NCBI RefSeq assembly: GCF_019396325.1
Contig: NZ_JAHKRO010000058.1
Span: 1 to 58,517 of the forward strand
DNA from: Nonomuraea ceibae
GTDB lineage: Bacteria; Actinomycetota; Actinomycetes; Streptosporangiales; Streptosporangiaceae
Length of the DNA stretch: 58,517 bases
Direction: 5' to 3'
This document shows positions 52,129-58,517 of this stretch, one piece after another. The notes under the pieces are model-generated. The model was not told the origin of the DNA, ran no database searches, and was given only the letters and a program-made list of their open reading frames with translations. Within the stretch, counting starts at the first letter, position 1. Each line of letters begins with the position of its first letter. A program made the translations under genes and the position numbers.

Positions 52129-52995
52129 ATGGAGATTCGCATGACCCCTGAGATGCTGGACAAGCTCGGCCGGTTCCGTGAAAGAGCCTTGGCGAAGGGC
52201 ATTCCTCTGGACGATGTCGAACGGTGGACGGGCACCGCGCGACCGTGCGCGACACTGAGATCGGTGGGAGGTGACGGGCCGGTGGTGGGCCGGCTCGGCG
52301 GTGCCCTGTTGCTCCCCGCCGATGTCCCCGATCCTTGGTGCAAACTCGCCGCCACCGTCGATCTCGCCGCGCTGCCTGAGGAGGCGACAGACCTTCCGCT
52401 GCCGCCCGACGGCCACCTGCTGCTGTTCGCCTGCCCCGACCCTGACATGATGGGCGAGGAGACGCTGGGCAGTGCGCTCTACGTCCCTGCCGGTACGCCC
52501 GTCGAGGAACGCCAGGTGCACATCCGCTGGGATCCGGTCTACGAGTACCACGGCGTGGCGGAGTACCCGGCGGGTCAGCTGCGCTTGAGCAGCGACATCT
52601 CCCTTCCCTGCCACTCGGAGGTCCACGACCCAGGGTCTGCTCACGCTCGCAAGCGGATCCCGGGGCATCCCTATGCCGCCGAACTGGTTGACGTCTGGCT
52701 GGAGGCGAACGACGTCTTCCATCCGGGGCTTCAGCTGGGTGGATACGCCAGGGACGAGTACCACGACGAGGACCCCGCCGTAAAGGCGGGACGGGAGGCA
52801 ACGCAGGCGAAGGCGCCAGGCGAGCTGCCGCAATCCGAGACGGGCATAGGCCCCGAGGACTGGGTGTGCCTCGCCCAGTGGTGGCATTACATCCGCGGCA
52901 TGGAATGGGCCGAATATTCTTGGTCGATCGCTCGGCAGGACCTGGAGGCGGGACGCTTCGATCGGGTGTACGCCACCATGACATGGAGTCCGTGA
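52129..52995 (+). CDS. DUF1963-family protein
   Basis: From ATG 52129 the protein is 288 aa; the frame is open from 52036 and an ATG at 52066 with GGAG upstream is a possible earlier start. Family features are PCATLRSVGGDGPVVGRLGG, then LLLPADVPDPW, AATVDLAALPEEATDLPLP, HLLLFACPDPD and the late GGYARDEYHDEDP. This matches the cytosolic DUF1963 (YwqG-like) fold. Biochemical function is unknown. It stands alone. Confidence 0.8.
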   Translation: MEIRMTPEMLDKLGRFRERALAKGIPLDDVERWTGTARPCATLRSVGGDGPVVGRLGGALLLPADVPDPWCKLAATVDLAALPEEATDLPLPPDGHLLLFACPDPDMMGEETLGSALYVPAGTPVEERQVHIRWDPVYEYHGVAEYPAGQLRLSSDISLPCHSEVHDPGSAHARKRIPGHPYAAELVDVWLEANDVFHPGLQLGGYARDEYHDEDPAVKAGREATQAKAPGELPQSETGIGPEDWVCLAQWWHYIRGMEWAEYSWSIARQDLEAGRFDRVYATMTWSP

Positions 52996-53039
52996 CTGAA
53001 CCGCTCCGGGGACGCGCTGGCCGGCGGCCCCGTTCCCGG

Positions 53040-53661
53040 AGCGGACGTCACAGCGCTGATCATGTGTGATCTCGCGCCGACCCTGCACGACCTGGCCGAG
53101 GACGGCCACGTCCCGCGCCGCGACACGCTGCGCCTGCTCGGCCGACTCCTGACCCAAGTCCATCGGCTGCCGTGCCCGCCATCCGGTGAGGGGGCCTGCT
53201 CCAGCCAGTGGACCTAGCCGGCAGGTCGACGACCTGCGCCGGCACCTGCCGCCCGGCCTGTGGGCCATCGCCCGGGCCCCGCTCCAGCGGGCGATCGAGC
53301 GGTACCCGGCGCGTCCGCGGGTGCTGTGCCACGGTGACCTGCATCCGAACAACGTGCTGATGCCCGCCCAACCCGGCGGCCGGCGCGTCGCGCACCTGAC
53401 CGACTCGAGCAGGCCACGCTCGCCGCGGCCGAGTACGACATGGCGCAGACCATCGTCACCACCGACCTGCTCGATCTCCACAGCCAGGCCGAGCTCCTGG
53501 CCGCCTACCCGGCGGGCCTGTCGCGCCCTCTGCTGGCCGACCTGATCGCCTTCCAGGCGGTGCGCGGCTGGCGGTGGGCCGCGCTCCACGAACAGCGCCA
53601 CCTCGCCCTGTGGCGGGCCCGGCTGCGCATCGCGCTCGGCCACCCCGCCCACGACGGATGA
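53040..53661 (+). pseudogene. APH-type phosphotransferase, multiply frameshifted
   Basis: The pieces LAPTLHDLAEDGHVPRRDTL, ERYPARPRVLCHGDLHPNNV and then, in another frame, EYDMAQTIVTTDLLDLHSQ with LIAFQAVRGWRWAALHEQ form the C-terminal lobe of an aminoglycoside/choline-kinase-like phosphotransferase. HGDLHPNN is the catalytic loop with the Asp base. The DxD-type Mg motif should follow, but the frame breaks there (near 53410), and a stop lies at 53215. The N lobe is missing. It is the first of three consecutive broken genes. Confidence 0.7.
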
Positions 53662-53704
53662 GCCGACGACGGATGAGCCGACGACGGATGAAAGGACGCC
53701 CCTG

Positions 53705-54441
53705 ATGATGGATGACCCGGTGCTATCGGTGGTGATCCCCGCGTTCAACGAGGAGAAATACCTGCCGCACTACATGCCCACCGTGCGCGCCGCCCTCGCA
53801 CACTGGCAGCAGGCCAGCGGCCTGCACGGCGAAGTGATCGTCGTGGACAACGCCAGCACCGACGCTACCACCCAGGTCGCCGCCGACCTCGGAGCACGCG
53901 TCATCGCCGAGCCGACACGCGGCATCGGCCGAGCCCGCAACAGCGGCGCCGGTGCCAGTCGGCCAATACCTGGTGTTCATCGACGCCGACGTCGACTTCC
54001 CGCTGGAAGGCATCACCGAGGCGATGCGGCACTTGAGCTCAGGCAGGTGCGTCGGCGGCGCCATCCCACCTCTGTACGAGCCGACCAAGACCGGCACACG
54101 GCTGCTGGTGGCCGCCTGGGCGATGTATCGCCGGCACTTCGGCGGCGCCCAGGGCGTCACCCAGTTCTGCACCCGGGAGGCGTTCTTCGCCCTCGCCGGC
54201 TACCAGCCGGATCTGTACATGAGCGAAGACGTGGACTTCTTCAACCGCCTGACCCGGCTCGGCCGGCATCGTCACCAAGCCAGTCGTTCACGTCAGGCAC
54301 CTGCGGGTGCGACCATCCAACCGCCGCTTCGAGCAGTGGTCGAGCCTGAAGATGCTCTGGTGGGCCAACCCGATCACCGCACACCTGTTCCAGAAGTCCC
54401 GCCTCTTCTGGCGCAACTGGTACGACACCACCGTCCGCTGA
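53705..54441 (+). pseudogene. GT2-family glycosyltransferase, twice frameshifted
   Basis: Frame one gives LSVVIPAFNEEKYLPHYMPT and EVIVVDNASTDATTQVAADL (nucleotide-sugar site). After a shift near 53950, frame two gives YLVFIDADVDFPLEGI with the DxD metal motif and SEDVDFFNRLTRLG. After a shift near 54270, frame three gives IVTKPVVHVRHLRVRPSNRR and HLFQKSRLFWRNWYDTTVR to a stop at 54439. Together they form a nearly full-length GT-A enzyme, so decay is recent or the shifts are sequencing errors. Confidence 0.75.
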
Positions 54442-54460
54442 TCCGAAGGAGAGGCCCGCG

Positions 54461-54959
54461 TGCAGCTTCCTCTCCCGGACGCCGCCGGCGTCTACACCTT
54501 CGCCGACGATCTGCCGCCGCCCATCGCGACCGCCAAGACCAGCTGGCCGGGCGTCGCCGCGGCAGCGATCGCACCCTCATAGAAGTGATCGCCCCCTACG
54601 GAGATCATCCTTACCTGATCGAGGAGCGCACGCCCTCCGGCCGCCCGGTCGCGGTCATCGAACCCCACCACGACGACCTGGCCCTGTCCGCCAGCGGCCT
54701 GTTCCTCACCGAACCGCGCCCGCTCACCGTGATCACGGTCTTCACCCGCTCCCGAAGCGCGCACCGCAGCGTCCGCGCCGTCCACCACGGCCAGGCGGCG
54801 ATCTCCGCGCTGCGCGCTGAAGAGTCCCGCCAGGCGCTGCTGCCGCTGCACGCGGGCCGGCAGATGCTCGGCCACCACGACGCCACCGCACCGTATGGCC
54901 CCTACAACCCGGCCCAGCTGAGCGCGGTCTGGCCGTCCTGGCCGCGGCCGGGCTGGTAA
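54461..54959 (+). pseudogene. PIG-L/LmbE-type deacetylase, N-terminal part, disrupted
   Basis: GTG 54461 with GAAGGAGAGG upstream opens QLPLPDAAGVYTFADDLPPP; the frame breaks near 54565. It resumes as VIAPYGDHPYLIEERTPSG and RPVAVIEPHHDDLALSASGL, where PHHDD is the zinc-binding A-H-P-D-D motif. FTRSRSAHRSVRAVHHGQ follows. The second half, with the later His ligand, is lost by 54959. With the GT2 gene just upstream it forms a glycosyl-transfer/N-deacetylation pair as in glycoconjugate or antibiotic pathways. Confidence 0.65.
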
Positions 54960-55024
54960 GCCGGCGCATCCGCCGCCAAGTCCCGCGGGCAGACCAGAAC
55001 ACCAGATCGGGCCGGCCTGCCTGA

Positions 55025-55240
55025 ACCTTCGACGGGCACAACACGAACCCGACCACGGACCTGCTGGCGACCCTCGTCTCGGATGGCGCCAAGGGGGCCA
55101 CTGACCCGGACTTCCAGGACGGCAGGTTGCCGCTCATGTTCCCGTTCCGAGGCGGTGGTGACGAGTTCAAGTCGCGGCCCGCTTTCGAGGACTTCCACGC
55201 ACGCGGTCATGGCCAGCGGCTTCCACCACGGGCGCGGTGT
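55025..55240 (+). pseudogene. Fragment of an unrecognised protein
   Basis: The frame TFDGHNTNPTTDLLATLVSD, then GAKGATDPDFQDGRLPLMFP and FRGGGDEFKSRPAFEDF has coherent codon use but no start and no clear end. It looks like the C terminus of a secreted or enzymatic protein that I cannot name. Confidence 0.3.
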
Positions 55241-55684
55241 CCCTCCCCCGTGTGGGAACCGCCACCGTCACTCCTCATGCGCAACAACCGCAGCCGGGGA
55301 GACGGGCGCCAGCACGTCAGCCCGACCAGCGAGCACGTGCGCACGGTCACCACGATCAAACACCAGTCGCTCGTACAGCGCCGCCGGGCCTGCCCCGCTG
55401 CTCATGGCGTACTCCGGCACTGGGCGTACGCAGAGTGTGCACGATCCAGTGGAAACGCTGCCGACCCGGGACAGGTGGGCGCTCCTCGCCTCGGACGGGT
55501 AGAGCGCAAACACCGGCTCAGTGGAACGAGGCCGGCTGCTGTGGCGGACCGTCTCAACGGTTGACGGGATGCAGCAGCGGGCGACCAGGGCGGTAGAGAC
55601 GGCTGAGATTCTAGGAGTTATCTCATATCGTCCTGTGTGGAAGGGTACGTTCGAGATCACAAGTGGGTGTGGGAGGACCTGCGA

Positions 55685-57307
55685 GTGCCCGACGAGAAAC
55701 TGAAGCCGCTTGAGGCGGGCGACCCCCAGATGGTCGATGGGTACCGGCTGCTGGCGCGGCTGGGTGCGGGCGGGATGGGTCGTGTCTACCTCGGCCGCTC
55801 GAAGGGTGGCCGGCCGGTCGCTGTCAAGGTGATCCATCCGTACCTGGCGGAGGACAGGCAGTTCCGGCGACGGTTCGAGGCGGAGGTCGCCGCAGCGCGG
55901 CGGGTCGGAGGTATCCATACCGCGCAGGTGGTGGACGCTCGCGCCGACGCCGATCCGCCCTGGCTCGTCACCGAGTACATCGCGGGGCCGTCGCTGTACG
56001 AGGTCGTCAGCGAGCACGGCGCGTTCTCCGCGGCGGCGGTCGCGGGGCTCGGCGCGGGCCTGGCCGAAGGGCTGATGGCGATTCACGAGCGGGGGGTCGT
56101 CCACCGGGACCTCAAGCCCGGCAATGTGCTGCTCGCTCAGGACGGGCCTCGAATCATCGACTTCGGTATCGCCCGCGCGCTCGATGCGACCATGCAGACC
56201 ACCCGTACCAGCGTGGTCGGCACGTCTGGATTCATGTCGCCCGAGCAGCTTCGGGGACGCGAGGTCGGTCCGGCCGGTGACGTGTTCTGCCTTGCTGCCG
56301 TGCTGGTCTTTGCCGCCACCGGACGGGGGCCCTTCGGAGAAGGCTCGATCGAGGCCCTCGGCTACCGCATCGTCAACGAGGAACCCGACCTGGCCGGCGT
56401 GCCCGAGTCGTTGCTCCCGCTGATCGAAGCAGGGCTCGAAAAGGATCCGGAAGACCGGCCCCGCCTGGATGTGTTCCTCGAACGTTGCTCCGCGCTCGTC
56501 GAGGGTGACCGCACACCACTGCCGGAGCCCGTCAGCACGATGATCGCCACGCGGGTGGCGGAGACCAAGGTGCTGGTGCTGGCGCCGCAGGACGTGCAGG
56601 GGAACGACCAACGGTTTCCGCCGCTCGGACGAATGAAGTTCCCTGTGGCTGCGGTCGCGGGCCTCCTGCTGGTCGCCTTCGCCGCCTGGGCCATTGTGGA
56701 CCAAGGACAGGCACCGGCCACTTCCAAGGCCATCGCCACTGCCCAGCAGACCCCGACATCCCCGGCATCCACGCCCCAGCCCTCCGAGACCGACAGCGCC
56801 ACCGACAGTGCCACCCCCACCCCGAAGTCTGATCCCATCCGCAAGGCGTTCGAGAAGATCTCGGCGGGCGATTGCCTGGACGCCTACGAGCGTCCGACCG
56901 GCGGGTGGAATCGGAGTAAGCCACGCGCGGTCGGCTGCGGCCGCTCCGACGCTTACGTGAGGGTGCGCAAGGTGGCCGACGACTCCTCCGAGTGCATCAG
57001 CGACTACGACTTGGACGGGGGATCGTGGTGGAGCTACGGCGAGCAGCCCAACGAGATCGCCCTCTGTGTGCAGCGGCAGTTCCGCGTGGGCGACTGTTTC
57101 CTGGCCAGAAAAGGTGAGGACAAGGACTCGGTCGCCATCAGCAACAATGATCTGATGACGTTGTGGCCGTGCAAGGTTGGCTCGGCCCCGGGAGCGTACG
57201 ACTACATCCTCCGTGTCACCGCATTCACCAGCGGTGCCTGCCCGCCGGGCGGCAGAAGGGCCAGCTGGGAGATTCGAGGCAGGACCCTCTGCACCCGCAT
57301 AGTTTGA
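55685..57307 (+). CDS. Receptor-type Ser/Thr protein kinase with duplicated Cys-rich extracellular domain
   Basis: GTG 55685 follows GGGAGGA by 8 bp (540 aa). The kinase domain (about residues 18-270) has P-loop LGAGGMGRVYLG, the VAVKVI lysine, catalytic HRDLKPGN, IIDFGIAR, and MSPEQL. A juxtamembrane linker and one helix (FPVAAVAGLLLVAFAAWAIV) lead to a Thr/Ser/Pro stalk (TPTSPASTPQPSETDSATDS) and an extracellular domain. That domain contains two GDCx-type units with eight Cys in all. This PknB-like architecture senses an external or wall signal; the ligand is unknown. Confidence 0.92.
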   Translation: MPDEKLKPLEAGDPQMVDGYRLLARLGAGGMGRVYLGRSKGGRPVAVKVIHPYLAEDRQFRRRFEAEVAAARRVGGIHTAQVVDARADADPPWLVTEYIAGPSLYEVVSEHGAFSAAAVAGLGAGLAEGLMAIHERGVVHRDLKPGNVLLAQDGPRIIDFGIARALDATMQTTRTSVVGTSGFMSPEQLRGREVGPAGDVFCLAAVLVFAATGRGPFGEGSIEALGYRIVNEEPDLAGVPESLLPLIEAGLEKDPEDRPRLDVFLERCSALVEGDRTPLPEPVSTMIATRVAETKVLVLAPQDVQGNDQRFPPLGRMKFPVAAVAGLLLVAFAAWAIVDQGQAPATSKAIATAQQTPTSPASTPQPSETDSATDSATPTPKSDPIRKAFEKISAGDCLDAYERPTGGWNRSKPRAVGCGRSDAYVRVRKVADDSSECISDYDLDGGSWWSYGEQPNEIALCVQRQFRVGDCFLARKGEDKDSVAISNNDLMTLWPCKVGSAPGAYDYILRVTAFTSGACPPGGRRASWEIRGRTLCTRIV

Positions 57308-57454
57308 CCACGTCCGCCGGCCACGGCAGCGACCTGAAACGGGTGCCGTTAACGAACGTGTCACCAGCCCAAAGGCGGATGATCATGGTTGATATCGCCG
57401 CTGTGATGGTGACGTGGCCACGGTGGATCTCCTGGCATGGAGCGCGCGCCGTTA

Positions 57455-58391
57455 GAGAGTGTCTGACAAATGATTAACATTCGCGCTTGAATGGTTGATC
57501 GTGGTGCGACGTGGTGAGCTGACCGACAAGGCGTGGGCGCGAATCGAGCCGTTGCTGCCGGTGACCGACGGGCGGGGACGTCCCTGGCGCGATCACCGGG
57601 AAGTGATCAACGGGATCCTGTGGAGGTTGCGGACCGGTGCCCCGTGGCGAGACGTCCCCGAGCGGTATGGGCCCTGGCAGACCTGCTACGAGCGGTTCAA
57701 ACGCTGGGAAGAAGACGGCACCTGGGCACGGCTGCTGGAGGATATGCAGGTCAAGGACGACTCGATCGGCCAGGTCGAGTTCACCGTCAGCATCGACTCC
57801 ACCATCGCCCGCGCTCACCAGCACGCCGCCGGGGCCCGTAAAAGGGGGACGGCGGCGGGACGATCGATACGAAGCGATCGCAAAGGCGGCAGGCGCTCGG
57901 ACGATCCCGGGGCGGGCTGAGCACGAAGCTGCACCTGCTCGTCGAAGCCCGCGGGTTGCCGCTGGTCCTGCATCTGACCGGCGGCAACACCGTCGACTGC
58001 ACCGCTTTCGAGGACGTGCTGTCCAAGTTCCGGATGCGCCGCCCAGCCGGCGGCCGCCCCCGCCCGGCCTGATGTTGTCATCGGCGACAAGGGCTACTCC
58101 ACCCGCAAGATCCGGCTCGACCTGCGCCGGCGCGGCATCAAGGCGGTCATCCCTGAGCGGCGTGACCAGATCGCCAACCGCAAGCGGCGAGGCAGCCAGG
58201 GAGGCCGCCCGCACGCCTTCGATGCCTCGGCCTACAAACAGCGCAACCTGATCGAACGCTGTATCGGCAAGCTCAAGCAATGGCGCGCCATCGCCACCCG
58301 CTTCGACAAGCTGGCCAGCCGCTACCTGGCGGGTGTCACCATCGCTTCACTCATGATCTGGCTCCGCAATGCCGAATTATCAGACACTCCC
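57455..58391 (+). mobile_element. Complete 937-bp IS5-family (IS427-group-like) insertion sequence
   Basis: The ends are imperfect inverted repeats: GAGAGTGTCTGACAAAT on the left and, reading inward, GGGAGTGTCTGATAATT on the right. They are flanked by TA on both sides (57453-57454 and 58392-58393), the expected 2-bp target duplication for this group. It encodes one transposase and has inserted 147 bp after the kinase gene. Confidence 0.85.
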
Positions 58392-58394
58392 TAA
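57501..58394 (+). pseudogene. IS5-family transposase, frame-disrupted
   Basis: Frame one reads LTDKAWARIEPLLPVTDGRG, then WRLRTGAPWRDVPERYGPW and EFTVSIDSTIARAHQHAAGA with the first catalytic Asp (IDST). A shift near 57850 leads to GLSTKLHLLVEARGLPLVLH and NTVDCTAFEDVL. Another shift near 58070 leads to VVIGDKGYSTRKIRLDLRRR with the second Asp and YKQRNLIERCIGKLKQWRAI with the Glu. Two breaks make it non-functional unless programmed frameshifting joins them; the group normally uses at most one. Confidence 0.8.
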
Positions 58395-58434
58395 AAGTTG
58401 TTGCAGAAAGTAGCTGAGCGGGCATTCTTCGTGT

Positions 58435-58517
58435 ATGGGCGGGGTGTTACGGGCTGATCCGTTGTGGGTGGAGACGTTCACCGGGCTGCCGATGAGCCGG
58501 TTCCAGCGGCTGGTGCG
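58435..58517 (+). CDS. Start of another transposase, cut by the window edge
   Basis: ATG 58435 opens GVLRADPLWVETFTGLPMSR followed by FQRLVR, resembling the N-terminal helix-turn-helix region of DDE_Tnp_4/IS5-type transposases. It begins 43 bp after the end of the complete IS. Only 27 codons are visible. Confidence 0.45.
   Translation, partial: MGGVLRADPLWVETFTGLPMSRFQRLV

Noticed and set aside
51739..53748. 669-codon open frame on the minus strand
   Set aside because: Mostly antisense of the DUF1963 gene; no motif or credible start.
53040..54959. Functional antibiotic biosynthesis or resistance cluster
   Set aside because: All three recognisable genes are frame-disrupted and no core biosynthetic enzyme is nearby.
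55268..57364. 698-codon open frame on the minus strand
   Set aside because: Antisense of the Ser/Thr kinase gene; the kinase frame has all catalytic motifs.
1..58517. CRISPR array, rRNA or tRNA genes
   Set aside because: No regularly spaced repeat series, cloverleaf-like sequence with T-loop, or rRNA segment was recognised on either strand.

Overview
This is a high-GC actinobacterial chromosome segment. Its gene families (ECF41 sigma factor, LuxR-type two-component pairs, Tat-exported carbohydrate enzymes, MocR regulator, Ser/Thr kinase with an extracellular domain, many IS5-type transposases) suggest a filamentous actinomycete, perhaps Streptosporangiaceae (Nonomuraea-like). That assignment is inference; no rRNA or tRNA gene was seen. 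Intact operons alternate with tracts of frameshifted or truncated genes.

Layout. 1-3.5 kb: debris (membrane-protein start cut by the window edge, recombinase fragment, Acg-type nitroreductase remnant, IS5-type transposase remnant), then a zinc-ribbon protein, an SDR oxidoreductase and a lone TPR fragment. 3.7-6.2 kb: DUF4345 membrane protein, AraC regulator, small membrane protein, GNAT remnant. 7-16.5 kb: MFS transporter, two-component pair with a frameshifted kinase, secreted TAP-like alpha/beta hydrolase, and three serine enzymes of the penicillin-recognising fold (two in a translationally coupled operon). 16.6-21.5 kb: decayed island flanked by a 283-bp inverted duplication, holding remnants of an integrase, secreted repeat protein, NAD-binding protein, MFS transporter, carotenoid oxygenase and GNAT enzyme around an intact MocR regulator.

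22.6-36.8 kb is the main functional unit: a polysaccharide-utilisation locus. A leftward operon encodes a sugar-binding lipoprotein, Gfo/Idh/MocA oxidoreductase, heparinase II/III-type lyase, DegT aminotransferase, two amidohydrolase-fold proteins, a fumarylacetoacetate-hydrolase-family enzyme, a decayed second DegT gene and a terminal regulator. A divergent rightward operon encodes two ABC permeases, a GH20-type hexosaminidase and a Tat-exported protein of probable alpha/alpha-toroid fold. Together these suggest import and breakdown of an amino-sugar/uronate glycan.

36.8-41.9 kb: mostly non-coding, with strong secondary structure, small membrane proteins (one split by an in-frame TGA), a secreted Cys protein, a PASTA lipoprotein-like protein and a transposase remnant. 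42-44.2 kb: FAD oxidoreductase coupled to an ECF41 sigma factor, preceded by a recognisable ECF41-type promoter. 44.7-48 kb: second two-component pair and two divergent membrane proteins. 48.3-49.9 kb: SigE-family ECF sigma factor with a coupled membrane protein. 50-55.2 kb: TPR remnant, two membrane proteins, DUF1963 protein, and three consecutive broken genes (phosphotransferase, GT2, PIG-L deacetylase). 55.7-57.3 kb: receptor Ser/Thr kinase. 57.4-58.5 kb: a complete 937-bp IS5-family element with a disrupted transposase, then the start of another transposase at the window edge.

The 14-kb utilisation locus contains only one broken gene while the flanks are full of frameshifts. This favours real gene decay in the flanks over uniformly poor sequence, although individual frameshifts could still be sequencing errors.
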